NCBI RefSeq assembly: GCF_010111755.1 | Contig: NC_088951.1 | Coordinates: 186,001-250,000 of the forward strand | Length of the DNA: 64,000 bases | Direction of reading: 5' to 3' | From: Nakaseomyces glabratus | Lineage: Eukaryota > Ascomycota > Saccharomycetes > Saccharomycetales > Saccharomycetaceae | Shown here: positions 32,701-40,476 of the stretch, in pieces | How positions within the stretch are numbered: the stretch's first letter is position 1 | Layout: the number at the start of each line of letters is the position of its first letter | Notes under the pieces: generated by a model | What the model was told of the DNA's origin: nothing | The model's input: only the letters and a program-made list of their open reading frames with translations | Databases searched by the model: none | Program-made: the position numbers and the translations under genes

Positions 32701-35025
32701 AACATCGAAATCCAGGAGGCTTTCTTAAAACTGAGAGAACAAGCTAAATGCCACTATCAAAATACCAACGAATTAACTACTGGTCTTGATGTTATCAGCA
32801 ACACTAACTTGGTATATTTCGGAACTGTTCAGAAGGCTGAATTTTTTACCTTAAAGGGTATGTTCTTATCCAAACTAAGGGCTTATGATGAAGCAAATCA
32901 GGCGTTCGCCACTGCTGTTCAAATCGATCTAAATCTCGCAAAGGCGTGGGCTCAATGGGGTTTTTTCAATGATAGAAGATTAACGGAAGAACCAAACAAT
33001 ATTAGTTTTGCAAGTAATGCCATCAGCTGCTATCTACAAGCTGCTGGCCTATACAAAAATTCTAAAATCCACGAACTACTTTGCCGTATTCTATGGCTGA
33101 TCAGTATGGATGACTCTTCAGGATCCATAGCAAACGCATTTGAATCTTTTAGAGGTGAGGTACCTGTATGGTATTGGATAACTTTTATTCCACAATTATT
33201 GACTTCGCTGTCTCACAAAGAGGCCAATATGGTGCGCCAAATATTAATTAGAATAGCTAAGAGTTATCCACAAGCTCTACACTTTCAATTAAGGACTACG
33301 AAGGAAGATTTCGCTGTAATTCAGAGACAAACTATGAATTCATCAGCCGAGAAAAAGGATAAAAATGAACAAATAGTCAGCAACGGAGATCATCGTCAAC
33401 CATGGGAATATTTGCAAGAACTAAATAATATTCTAAAGACCGCATATCCCTTGCTAGCTTTGTCTCTAGAATCCTTGGTTGCTCAAATCAATGAGCGGTT
33501 CAAAACAAGTACCGATGAAGATTTGTTTAGATTAATTAACGTTTTATTAATCGATGGCACATTCAATTATAACAGACTACCCTTCCCCAGGAAAAATCCA
33601 AAACTACCAACAACAACAGAAAACAATTTGATGAAATTTGCTAACACCTTGTTAGCACCTTATATTAGACCTAAGTTCAACGCTGACTTTATTGAAAGTA
33701 AACCAGACTTTGAGACATACATTAAAAGACTTCGCTATTGGAGAAAACGTCTGGAATCAAAATTGGACCGTGCTCCTGCTGTGGAAAACCTCGAACGAAT
33801 TTGCCCCCATTTGAGTAATTTTCACCACCAGAAATTCGAAGATATTGAGATTCCTGGGCAATATCTCCTGAATAAAGATAATAACCTGCACTTTGTTAAA
33901 ATTGCGAGATTCCTTTCTCGCGTTGATTTTGTTTATGGAACTCACTTTTCTTACAGAAGGATCACCATTAGAGGACACGATGGTAGCTTGCATTCTTTTG
34001 CAGTACAATACCCAGCCGTACGTCACTCCAGAAGAGAAGAGCGGATGTTCCAACTCTACAGATTGTTTAACAAGACATTATCGAAAAATGTTGAAACCAG
34101 ACGTAGAAACATTGAATTCCATCTTCCAATTGCTGTACCATTGTCTCCTCAGGTACGTATTATGAACGATAGTTCATCATTTGTGACAATGCAACAGATT
34201 TATGATCAATATTGCGAAAAGAATAAAATTGACCCTTACATGATTCAGGATTTTATTTCCGAAAAGTTGAATTCCGCATATGATAAGGCACTTCCTCCAC
34301 CTGATAGCACTGTCCTGAAGGTAGAAATTTTCAGTTCTATCCAATCATTATATGTTCCAACGACAGTTATGAAGGATTATTTCTTGAATTTGTTCACTTC
34401 TTTTGAAGAATTTTGGCTTTTCAGGAAACAGTTTGCCTCTCAGTATAGTGCATTTGTATTCATGTCTTTCATGATGATGATCAACAGTAGATCACCACAT
34501 AAAATCCATGTCGACAAGAATTCTGGTAATGTTTTCACCCTTGAGATGCTTCCTTCTAGATATCCGTACGAAAGAGTGAAACCATTACTCAAGAACCAAG
34601 AATTGAACCTACCATCTGATGCTCCGATTTTCCATAATAACGAGCCAGTTCCTTTCCGTATGACCTCTAACATCCAAACTTTGATTGGAGAAACAGCACT
34701 TGAAGGTGTGTTTGCTGTGGACCTGTTTACTATAGCAAAAGCATTGATTGAACCAGAAAACGAACTAAACACGTTACTGACCCTATTTATTAGAGATGAA
34801 ATTATTTCATGGTACAGTAATCTACACAGGCCAATAATTGAAAATCCACAATTGAGAGATATGGTACAAACCAATGTTGATTTGATAATAAGAAGAGTTG
34901 CGCAAATGGGACATGTTAGTTCCACTCCTACTGTCATTACGCAATTCATTCTTGACTGTATCAGTGCATCAGTAAACCCTAGGAACCTAGCCAAGACTGA
35001 CATCAGTTTCATGCCATGGTTTTAG
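23794..35025 (+). CDS. TRA1: Tra1, SAGA/NuA4 activator-binding scaffold
   Basis: A 3743-residue protein, one residue shorter than S. cerevisiae Tra1 (3744). Tra1 is the shared subunit of the SAGA and NuA4 histone acetyltransferases and contacts transcription activators. Most of the length is HEAT-type helical repeats, followed by a FAT domain and a pseudo-kinase (PIKK-like) domain from about residue 3350. A FATC tail ends the protein (NPRNLAKTDISFMPWF). As in the family, catalytic motifs are absent: the region near residue 3569 reads KIHVDKNSGNVFTLEML where a kinase would have its catalytic and DFG loops. An Asp/Asn/Ser-rich loop occupies residues 167-209. The frame is intact and the start is the first ATG. 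The upstream neighbour SFB3 is conserved; the downstream neighbour is not. Confidence 0.98.
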   Translation: MASADQISEYAEKLKDDQQSLASRYSTVSELYDLMQLLNTPEEFQMFLTSMVPIILEQLEKIDISFESNSYEQKLRFSLLEILNKCMVNQSFEPYAVRVADALLDILPKENEKNGVIITKILTILFKSFKNILGEKVNSFIDIIIQFYKNRPELVEKTFYSDENGGLENSSSNDDDDTNNNSNDESTMESNNDSTNILDVKSSRGSVDDDVHENSTKGQKLRPSLHSFKILSECPITMVTLYSSYKQLTTTSLPEFAPYIMTLLSIEVKQQKQAREEAEKRGERFVSVSPLINDKAAYNDFILAQIKATSFLAYVFIRGYAANSLQNYIPIVPDLIIRLLQDCPPELPSARKELLHATRHILSTNYKKLFLPKLDYLFDKSVLIGNGFTMYETLRPLAYSTVADFIHNIRSELKLNEIEKTIKMYTEYLMDESLALTVQIMSAKLLLNLVERILKLGKENPQEAPRAKKLLMIIVHAYVTRFKKLNRQYNTIMKQHKKIEKEKNIKQHSKKNPLPEVADDTDNFIKSVLKENYLEDTTAKNKEDKSEGKVEEIEVDEPVNIELFELHDLLPIQLSPKSHNDPVKDAFYLYRTLMSFLKTVVYDLKIFNPSANEYTLAHPKLWASVSRVFSYEEVLVLRDLFHECIIGLRFFSSENPVNKDLLSKKHFDITMPSLPVSATKDGRELMDYLAFTFMQVDSATFNEVVNAEMDFLYDRMLEDSALLHVAQSFLTSELTSPNFAGILLRFLKRKLKTLGNTDFNTSNILIRLFKLSFMSVNLFPNINEIVLLPHLNGLILDSLEYSKTAEEPLVYFYLIRTLFRSIGGGRFENLYRSIKPILQVLLQSLNEKIVSARLPHERELYVELCITVPVRLSVLAPYLPYLMEPLVYALQEYPDLVSQGLRTLELCIDNLTAEYFDPILEPVVDQVSKALFKLLQPQPFNHTISHNVVRILGKLGGRNRQFLKTPTDLKTVESLNVDLVTEAMANGKNGSMSLSVTPGVEAAVSIIENHASDLEAKLSAYKYLKSVFLLFIKSSTKFPDDYHNIIKKAIDLLQQDKLELKEDYSLECYVHRKEFYDQEALLIKIFESIFLATSTPELKEDAMKLLNKLADHFSLLQVNKALQQKRFQSDTFNIDIKYSDPMFSTNILTKALMSALSSYKEDVRESSILTIKRICERSLLIFGSKLVFKYSLVPDLMKDAIHLCFDEAFYNKRAGVLGIGAIIDNIEASEEYLKSLRFELIDGLLFVLKDTPEEAPVLITNEAENLFNKILERTCSEISEDDLSSKGLQNTLTDIVCELSNANPVVRKACKNALELISKNSNMPIVKLMDHSKHFLLSPIFAKPLRALPFTMQIGNLDAVTFCLSLPGTFLQFNEELFRLLQEAIVLADAEDESLSTAQRAAEYKTSQQLTQLRVSCIKLLALALKNEDFANAQQGNIRIRILAVFFKTMLKTSPVIIETTYEALKDALSENSRLPKELLQNGLKPLLMNLSDHQKLTVPGLDALSKLLELLIAYFKVEIGKKLLDHLNAWCRVEVLDTLFGQDIHEQTPTKIIVSIINIFHLLPPQADMFLNDLLLKVMLLERKLRLQIDSPFRVPLAKYMNRFSSSVIEYFKKNMALRQLVVFMCSIIQKEEAKDLATRFENELSNFYEFYMTSIPSNQVRVVSFLTNMLDIFTTVWKIRGNEWLKDQKDFVMKLKDMVALTIDTIKENKFYIDHLQLSQSIEKFQFIYVNLLTHYPNEQSLFFEFIEFLNAKDICMTDCFDDFIFKNIVSLSDKDKQNSLLEESIEYSLKTKSLNVSVFIYKKIVNPSLIFEVAQNQDLKCYGEAKLPAWLELIDSKIWKTKNSLLLGTTANCHDKFRFELLQLTAILIKYAPKILTDVKRDIIKFTWHFIKLDDIILKQSAYLTTALYIKEFDFPIKVATQVFVSLLRSSPSEGKFLVKQSLDVLAPVIDERLKTTEDPDIWINWVKRVMFENTSSQNIILYQFIIDHPDLFFKSRNLFVSNIIHQMNKMSFMLNSNPENHILAIDLASLILRWENRSAGQANQQLLDKDGDISMSDANDTNEIKTEHGEGEVVISTIPMNLRETCIAFLIRYICASNNRASDSELGSRTLQILSEFLSEQSWENVNVKLEYFEKFLLSQDMETENLLYYCINALDVLYIFFQNKTDKWIYENLANIEHLLSKCIRAHHHDLQEALQKVLGLVLRAIRLQESQDSSEEEQPGKGFISSLINVIEKNLQETASVAAGVTLSWTLFKTFPDSIESLLLPLMKTFSKLCKDQLSMTQPKDAVAMEEAQLTTKLLEKVLFILSIRIGSLGDSRRPFLSTMALLIDHSMDQNFLRKIVSITRYWIFNNVSFPTVKEKAAILTKMLAFEVRGEPTLSELFYNTVLKLFDDGQSTNPEITSRMEQPFLVGTCTSNKDIRKKFMSILNSSIKDDIKERIYYIICDLNWEFIADYPWLNQALQLLYGCLDSTQSYEIINSYELSTPLTLKSLLEETNSESSADETTEELTAFITTHKNDIEQICEIKKADIFDPLVEIFYKDHKSIQRAWVNFFPEAYKCIPKDEKYGFIRSLIVLLSKPNPTRQNSNRLNVINMWLESFGKIESFEVPPHLVKYLAISCNSWYQSINILESMQNNSQIENGKIIEAVEDSLLELYINLQEEDMFYGLWRRKAKYTETNIALSYEQVGLWEKAQQLYEVAQVKARSGALPYSEPEYALWEDNWIICAEKLQHWDVLTELAKHEGFTDLLLECGWRVADWNTDREALEQSVKSVMDVPTPRRQMFKTFLALQNFADTRKGDQDVRKLCGEGIQLSLHKWVSLPERYTPAHKWLLHGFQQYIEFMEATQIYGNLHTTTVQNLDAKAQEIKRVLQAWRDRLPNIWDDVNMWNDLVTWRQHAFQVINNSYLPLIPALQQANNNGNINTHAYRGYHEIAWVINRFAHVARKHNMPDVCINQLARIYTLPNIEIQEAFLKLREQAKCHYQNTNELTTGLDVISNTNLVYFGTVQKAEFFTLKGMFLSKLRAYDEANQAFATAVQIDLNLAKAWAQWGFFNDRRLTEEPNNISFASNAISCYLQAAGLYKNSKIHELLCRILWLISMDDSSGSIANAFESFRGEVPVWYWITFIPQLLTSLSHKEANMVRQILIRIAKSYPQALHFQLRTTKEDFAVIQRQTMNSSAEKKDKNEQIVSNGDHRQPWEYLQELNNILKTAYPLLALSLESLVAQINERFKTSTDEDLFRLINVLLIDGTFNYNRLPFPRKNPKLPTTTENNLMKFANTLLAPYIRPKFNADFIESKPDFETYIKRLRYWRKRLESKLDRAPAVENLERICPHLSNFHHQKFEDIEIPGQYLLNKDNNLHFVKIARFLSRVDFVYGTHFSYRRITIRGHDGSLHSFAVQYPAVRHSRREERMFQLYRLFNKTLSKNVETRRRNIEFHLPIAVPLSPQVRIMNDSSSFVTMQQIYDQYCEKNKIDPYMIQDFISEKLNSAYDKALPPPDSTVLKVEIFSSIQSLYVPTTVMKDYFLNLFTSFEEFWLFRKQFASQYSAFVFMSFMMMINSRSPHKIHVDKNSGNVFTLEMLPSRYPYERVKPLLKNQELNLPSDAPIFHNNEPVPFRMTSNIQTLIGETALEGVFAVDLFTIAKALIEPENELNTLLTLFIRDEIISWYSNLHRPIIENPQLRDMVQTNVDLIIRRVAQMGHVSSTPTVITQFILDCISASVNPRNLAKTDISFMPWF

Positions 35026-35177
35026 GACATCTTTTTGGTTTCTTTATACTTTGTAATATTAACATGTAACTTAAATGATATACTTGTATACATAACATTG
35101 TTTTTCTCCGATGTATATAAAATATCTTGATATGCTGTTACTAGAGCTTTACCTACTTAAAACAATTGATAAAAAAA
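35026..35177. terminator. TRA1 3' region
   Basis: A short AT-rich segment between TRA1 and tRNA-Gly. A T7 run on the minus strand (plus A at 35171-35177) directly follows the tRNA and is its RNA polymerase III terminator. Confidence 0.6.
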
Positions 35178-35248
35178 TGCGCAAGCCCGGAATCGAACCG
35201 GGGGCCCAACGATGGCAACGTTGGATTTTACCACTAAACCACTTGCGC
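35178..35248 (-). tRNA. tG(GCC): tRNA-Gly (anticodon GCC)
   Basis: A 71-base cloverleaf on the minus strand, starting GCGCAAGTGGTTTAGTGG and ending CTTGCGCA. The acceptor arms GCGCAAG and CTTGCGC pair fully. The B box GGTTCGATTCC is present, the anticodon loop contains GCC, and a T7 terminator follows. There is no intron. It sits where the chromosome VIII-like block (SFB3-TRA1) meets the chromosome XV-like block (TSR4-LAG2). Confidence 0.97.
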
Positions 35249-35628
35249 TTAGTGTCTTATTGGTTGGTGAAAAACAATTAACTAGTATCAGTGCTCTAAG
35301 TAAAATGCTCGTGTGCTCTGAATTCCTTCATATAATAGTAAAACAAATGATTTAGGGTTTACAAAGCAGTATTTATGATATTGAAACCGAGGCACAATGC
35401 GTGCTTTTGCTTAACATATTTAATTTTGGGACTTTTGCCAATGAATTTTATACTAGGCACTACAGAAATTAGTGAAAAAAAAATTTATCACCGAGATGAA
35501 TGCGATGAGCTACAAGAACAAATCAATGATATTTTATAGGATCAGAAAATTAATACAATTCCAAGCTTTGCTATATTTATCAAAGAACATATTAGTTAAA
35601 TCCAAGAGAATATCGACAAATATTGATC
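35249..35628 (+). promoter_or_regulatory. TSR4 promoter with PAC and RRPE motifs
   Basis: A PAC motif GCGATGAGCT lies at 35502-35511, about 120 bases upstream of the TSR4 start. An RRPE-like TGAAAAAAAAATTT lies at 35473-35486. This pairing marks ribosome-biogenesis genes in yeasts and fits the role of Tsr4. The 15-mer TGCGATGAGCTACAA (35501-35515) recurs exactly upstream of RRS1. Confidence 0.7.
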
Positions 35629-36849
35629 ATGTCAGATACAGAACACTCTACATTTGAGGACGACGAGTATATTAGCAAACCGGGCGACGTTTACCTTGCC
35701 TTTGTTGACACTCCAGTTAAGGAAGATGATGAACTGACCATAGAGGACACTTTTATCGGCGGGGAACCAGTTTGGCTAGCTGAGGATTCTTTGCCCCCAA
35801 AAGATATGCTAAGATGTGGTGCATGCAAAGGATCAAACAACTTCAAACTCTTGTTACAGGCGTTCTCACCATTGGACATAGCCCAAGTTGAAGAGGTACA
35901 AAAAAAATTGAGTGTACAAGACCTTACCCATGTAAATCCAGATGATGATCGGGTTTTATATGTATTTATCTGTACTAAGTGTCAAAGGAAACCCAATTCT
36001 GTGCGTTGCATAAGAGGTATAAAAAAGAACAAGAGTACCACAAACCGGGAAAGCGTTGATAAAAAGATGCAACAATTGTCAGAACCAAAAGAATTTAAGA
36101 TCAATCCATTTGACATCACCAAAAGTGACACTTCGAATCCTTTCAGCAATCCTTTTGGATCACAAGACAACTCGAATCCTTTTTCTACAAACGTTAAAAG
36201 TGGAGAGATAGATGATATAAAAGAACCTCAATTATCTACTAAGGCCCAACTGAAAGCAGCTCAGTCAGAGCATGATAAAAAGAAGAACAAAGAGTTTGAC
36301 ACATCAAAAGTGTTCAAGAGCTATCTGCTATACGTAGAAGAAGAATCTTTCAAAAATAAGAAACCAGATCATCTAAAACTACCGAAAAACCTGAAAATTG
36401 ATAAAGAAGCACTTGATCTAACAGGTACAGACGAAGATGACCTCGAAAAAGATCCTATAAAACTAGATCCTAGAACTGAAAAACTTTCCAAGTTCTTGGA
36501 TGACGATACTTTCCAAAAGTTTCAGGAAGTTGTCGCATACAATCCACATCAAGTACTACGCTATGATTTAGGAGGTATGCCTTTGCTTTATGCCGACATG
36601 AAAACGGAACAACCTCCATTCCGTGTTCCAAATCCAAGTTACAATTCTCAAAGTTGTAGGGTTTTTGAAATGCAATTGATGCCGAAGCTAATAATGGATT
36701 TGGAAGATGAAACCGATGTTAACGAAGGTATGGAATGGGGTACAATTCTAATTTATACTGATATCCAAAATTTCACACCACAATGTGATGAGAATGATGT
36801 TGCATATGTTGAAGAGTATGTAAAAGTTCAATGGGAATCGAGGAAATAA
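35629..36849 (+). CDS. TSR4: Tsr4, Rps2 chaperone (PDCD2 family)
   Basis: A 406-residue protein (408 in S. cerevisiae). Tsr4 is a cytoplasmic PDCD2-family chaperone that binds the small ribosomal protein Rps2 (uS5) as it is made and is needed for 20S pre-rRNA processing. Zinc-ligand pairs are visible in RCGACKGSNNF and FICTKCQRK, and the C-terminal PDCD2 domain includes YNPHQVLRYDLGGMPLLY and MEWGTILIYTD. Repeated NPF-type motifs (NPFSNPFGS, NPFST) lie in the variable middle. The frame is open from a TTG at 35623, but the ATG at 35629, followed by SDTEHSTFEDDEY, is taken as the start. It converges on IFM1, as YOL022W and YOL023W do not, so local orientation has changed. Confidence 0.93.
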   Translation: MSDTEHSTFEDDEYISKPGDVYLAFVDTPVKEDDELTIEDTFIGGEPVWLAEDSLPPKDMLRCGACKGSNNFKLLLQAFSPLDIAQVEEVQKKLSVQDLTHVNPDDDRVLYVFICTKCQRKPNSVRCIRGIKKNKSTTNRESVDKKMQQLSEPKEFKINPFDITKSDTSNPFSNPFGSQDNSNPFSTNVKSGEIDDIKEPQLSTKAQLKAAQSEHDKKKNKEFDTSKVFKSYLLYVEEESFKNKKPDHLKLPKNLKIDKEALDLTGTDEDDLEKDPIKLDPRTEKLSKFLDDDTFQKFQEVVAYNPHQVLRYDLGGMPLLYADMKTEQPPFRVPNPSYNSQSCRVFEMQLMPKLIMDLEDETDVNEGMEWGTILIYTDIQNFTPQCDENDVAYVEEYVKVQWESRK

Positions 36850-36958
36850 CGCGACTCTAATATTAAGATCTTTCAACAATTGTTAGCCGTTAGGGTAAAT
36901 GCAATTTTATTTATACAAGAACTATGCATTTCTATACCTATCTATGTACATGTTATAA
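36850..36958. terminator. Shared 3' region of TSR4 and IFM1
   Basis: A 109-base AT-rich gap between convergent genes. TATGTA and TTTATTTATA elements suit polyadenylation on either strand. No gene is seen. Confidence 0.5.
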
Positions 36959-38986
36959 TTATAGGTATCTTTGTTGTTGAATATTTTCATAAACCTGGAT
37001 AATATCACCTTTTTCATAATTTTCAAAACCAGAATCAAATGTAATGCCACATTCATGGCCTTTAGTCACGGTTGCGACATCATCTTTACCGTGTTTTAAT
37101 GTCGATAGTTTTCCATCATATACTATATTTTTGTCACTCCCTCTCGTTAATTGTACCAGTGAATTTCTATTTATCTGGCCGTTCAATACTTTACATCCAG
37201 CGATTTTGAGTTTCTTCTTTTTCAAACTATATTCGAATATATCCCTAATCTCAGCTGATGCCACAATCTTTTTCTCAAATACGGGCTTCAAATTGTCAAT
37301 AAGAATTTGAGTAACATCTTCAATCAATTTATAGATGACGTTGTATTGTCTAACCTGAACTTTTAATGTGTTATTTAGAACATCATTAGGTAATGGCCCA
37401 AGATTAAAACATAATATTGTACTGTTAGTAATATTGGCTAATTGTAAGTCACTTTCAGTTGGAATGCCTACTGAGCTTGAGACAACCTTACATTGTACTT
37501 CCTCATTCCCTAAATGCGATATACTTCCCACAACTGCTTCAACAGAACCAGAGACATCTGTTTTGACTATAAAATTAATGTCTTTTACCTTAGGTATCTC
37601 ATCTTCTACATCATCATTCTCAAATTCGTCAACATCATCGGATTTCTGAGCTTGCTTTTGAAGTGCAACTTGCACACTTTCCTCATTCATTTTCTCAACC
37701 AGCTCTGCGCCTTTTTCAGCATCTAGTAGTTTCTGTCTTTTTGTAATATATTTCTTTGCTACTGATTCACTTTTTACTTGGATTATCTCGTCACCTACAT
37801 CAGGGAGATCTTTCCATCCAGATATTTCAACTGCTTCAGCAGGTGGAGCAAGATTCAAGGATTTATTATTTTCGTCACTGCCTCTCATACTTCTAACCTT
37901 ACAATAAGTGTTTCCACAAAGTAAAATATCACCTTTCTTTATTGTTCCTTTCTTAACTAGAACTGTAGCAGCGTTTCCGATGGTCTTTCTAACTTTACTC
38001 TCGAGGATCCAGCCTTCCGCCACAGTTCTGGGACCATTTTCTGACCTTATGTCCATAATATCACTCAATAATACGATGGACTCTTCAAATGTATCCATGT
38101 TTTCACCATTCTTTGCACTTACAGGAATAACTTGTACATCACCACCAATTTTTTCAATTTCAATTCCTTGTGAAATCAGATCATTCTCAACTTTTTCCAA
38201 ATATTTATTTCTTTGGCTTTTATCTGGCATTTTGTCTATCTTCGTTATTGCTACAATTAGTTGATTACCTGAGTTTTTTATGTGCTTTATGGCTTCAATT
38301 GTTTGCGGCATGACAGAATCTTCTAATGAAACTACTAAAACAATAATATCGGTAATATTCGCACCTCTCTCTCTCATTTTTAAAAACGCAGCATGTCCAG
38401 GAGTGTCAAGAAATGTAATTTTTCTACCAGAGAGGGGCGTTACTACTTGGAAAGCCCCAATATGCTGTGTTATACCTCCATGCTCCTGTTCAACCATGGA
38501 AGATTTCCTCAAATAATCAATGATCGTTGTCTTTCCATGATCAACATGCCCCATAATGGTTACCACTGGTGGACGTTTTTTTAAAAGCTTTGGATTTATA
38601 GGTGATTTCAGCTCATCATATACATTACTAATTGTCAGAGCAGACGCTGATGAAGAAATGTCGTAGTTGTACTCTTGCAAAATCAATTCCGTTAGTTCCT
38701 TAGACAATATATAATTGTTTGTAATACTCTCAAAACCCAGCTTTCTAAGATCTCGAATTAAATCCTCCACCCTACAATTTATTAAATTGGAAAGTTTGTT
38801 CACAGAAATGTAGTTCGGTATACTGAATGTCAACGGTCTCAATTCAGCTAGCTTCCTTTTATTCTTCAGCTTATTGTTCCTCGATAATTTTGGTGCTGTT
38901 GATGTGTACCAATTAACCATTGAAGTCCTGTATGGTAGCAGCCATCTAGATGATGGCCTGGCTGTCCTCAGAGTGTGCTTCAACAT
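36959..38986 (-). CDS. IFM1: Mitochondrial translation initiation factor IF-2
   Basis: A 675-residue GTPase that brings formyl-Met-tRNA to the mitochondrial ribosome. An Arg/Ser-rich, acid-free N-terminus (RTARPSSRWLLPYR) fits a mitochondrial presequence. The IF-2 N-domain follows, then the GTPase domain with GHVDHGKTTI near residue 147, DTPGHAAF, TKIDK in place of the usual NKxD, and SAKNGEN. Domains II to IV follow, including FIVKTDVSGSVEA. The neighbours TSR4, an IGD1/YOL024W-like gene and LAG2 match the S. cerevisiae YOL022W-YOL025W block. The start is the ATG before LKHTLRTARPS. Confidence 0.93.
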   Translation of the reverse strand: MLKHTLRTARPSSRWLLPYRTSMVNWYTSTAPKLSRNNKLKNKRKLAELRPLTFSIPNYISVNKLSNLINCRVEDLIRDLRKLGFESITNNYILSKELTELILQEYNYDISSSASALTISNVYDELKSPINPKLLKKRPPVVTIMGHVDHGKTTIIDYLRKSSMVEQEHGGITQHIGAFQVVTPLSGRKITFLDTPGHAAFLKMRERGANITDIIVLVVSLEDSVMPQTIEAIKHIKNSGNQLIVAITKIDKMPDKSQRNKYLEKVENDLISQGIEIEKIGGDVQVIPVSAKNGENMDTFEESIVLLSDIMDIRSENGPRTVAEGWILESKVRKTIGNAATVLVKKGTIKKGDILLCGNTYCKVRSMRGSDENNKSLNLAPPAEAVEISGWKDLPDVGDEIIQVKSESVAKKYITKRQKLLDAEKGAELVEKMNEESVQVALQKQAQKSDDVDEFENDDVEDEIPKVKDINFIVKTDVSGSVEAVVGSISHLGNEEVQCKVVSSSVGIPTESDLQLANITNSTILCFNLGPLPNDVLNNTLKVQVRQYNVIYKLIEDVTQILIDNLKPVFEKKIVASAEIRDIFEYSLKKKKLKIAGCKVLNGQINRNSLVQLTRGSDKNIVYDGKLSTLKHGKDDVATVTKGHECGITFDSGFENYEKGDIIQVYENIQQQRYL

Positions 38987-39354
38987 TTTTCCACAATCAC
39001 CTCTAATACAGTTTTATAATACTAATGATGTACAGCAACTATTAGGTATAGCCTTCTTACACTTCTCAATTGTTCACATGTGTTAAAACTTGGATAGTTT
39101 TCGAATATTTAATATCCATAACTAGAATTTGGCAAATCCGCTGGATTATTTTGTCAATAATGATTTGAATTTATTCAGGCTTGTTTGACCGTAACGAAAG
39201 GTCTCTAATAAAATACTAAATTACATAGACATATTGGTATTTAATATTTATTCTATAGTAAGTGGCAATAAGATAAAATGATAATGTAGATTCCATAAAA
39301 TACTTCTTCGGCCCACCCTCAATGAATCGCCGTTGGAGCTTTTCCTTTTGACAA
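38987..39354 (-). promoter_or_regulatory. IFM1 upstream region and IGD1-like 3' region
   Basis: A 368-base AT-rich gap. It must hold the IFM1 promoter and the polyadenylation region of the IGD1-like gene. I see no tRNA, repeat or conserved element in it. Confidence 0.4.
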
Positions 39355-39735
39355 TTATTCGAATAGCTTTGATCTGTTGTAAATATTCTTTTTGAAGTCT
39401 TCATACTCAAATGAAGATCTTCTTCTGCCAGTTAAGGGTCTTTCCTGTTGTCTGGAATGATTGTTTCTTTTCATGTAGTCTACTTCGTCTTCTTCTGCCA
39501 CTTTATTACAATTGCTTGTCTTACTATCATGATCTGATTGCTCTATAGAGGAAAGCTGATGTCTGGCATTTTGCATATCCATTGATATGGGGTCACTCTC
39601 CTCGTTTCTCTTTGAACTTAACGCATCAATATAGTTGCTAGACCTACGTCTATTTAGAAATTGTGGTGGTGTTTGGATATCTTGTTCTTTCGCCTCTGGG
39701 GCCTCCTCTATATGTGTGTAGCTATGATTCATCAT
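39355..39735 (-). CDS. IGD1: IGD1/YOL024W-like small protein
   Basis: A 126-residue polar protein. Two family blocks are visible: NRRRSSNYIDALSSKR near the middle and TGRRRSSFEYEDFKKNIYN near the C-terminus, resembling S. cerevisiae Igd1 and its duplicate YOL024W. Igd1 inhibits the glycogen debranching enzyme Gdb1 and so favours glycogen build-up. The RRxSS sequences look like protein kinase A targets. The open frame extends to a TTG at 39774, but ATG codons at 39735 and 39732 make a better start. Position between IFM1 and LAG2 is that of YOL024W. It is shorter than either S. cerevisiae copy. The upstream region has three stress elements, fitting stress induction. Family membership is likely; the biochemical role is inferred. 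Confidence 0.75.
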   Translation of the reverse strand: MMNHSYTHIEEAPEAKEQDIQTPPQFLNRRRSSNYIDALSSKRNEESDPISMDMQNARHQLSSIEQSDHDSKTSNCNKVAEEDEVDYMKRNNHSRQQERPLTGRRRSSFEYEDFKKNIYNRSKLFE

Positions 39736-40476
39736 TGTATTGTTTATATGGTTTGTTTGCTGTGTGATATTCAAATATACAAGATTAAGTGTTCATAGCT
39801 ATAAATGCAAGACTTAGTATTGCTCTTTCATCCCGTAATTTATATACGTTTCAATGAAGGTATACGCACTTTACAGCTGATAGAACGTTAAGTGATGGAA
39901 ACAGACCATGCCGGTCAATTCAGAAGCTTATCCATTACAATTTGTTTCGAAAAGGGGAGAGGTTTATTGACGTATAGCCTGTGATCTGGTGATAGGTTAT
40001 TGTCGAAGTATTTTAGAGTAAGTGTGACTCGACAATGCAGAAAAGGAGATAAGTGCTGCAAACATTAGTAATTGTGCCAAAACCGAACAGACATACAAGT
40101 TAAGGGATCGAGTAAACATACAGGAGAGAATCATTAAACGTACTCAACTCAACAAAGGTCCCCTTGGTTGATGACTCCCTTTGGCAAGGGGATTAAGGGA
40201 GCAATGTCAAATGAAGGTGGGAGAGAACTATCAAAGGTACAAAATGACCCTTGACACTTCTACGAGCCCCATCATCTCAAGTCATGAAGACTTTAGCCTT
40301 ACCCTTTTAGACTTGATTGAGGTATTAATGTTACGAGAAGTTATGAAACGCTTCATTTATATAGTCTATTGGACGTGTATTATGTGTTGGTACAGATTTG
40401 TCAGGTTTCGAAATTGTCAATGCTGTATAATCAAAACTGACTGATTCCCAAAAAAATAAAATAAACATCTTACATT
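39736..40476 (-). promoter_or_regulatory. IGD1-like promoter with inverted STRE pair
   Basis: A 741-base region upstream of the IGD1-like gene; LAG2 ends at its other side. Stress elements AGGGG/CCCCT occur at 39953-39957, 40160-40164 and 40187-40191. The last two sit in an inverted repeat with 8-base arms, TCCCCTTG (40159-40166) and CAAGGGGA (40185-40192). A Gcn4-type TGACTC is at 40172-40177. Small open frames here look like chance. Confidence 0.55.
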
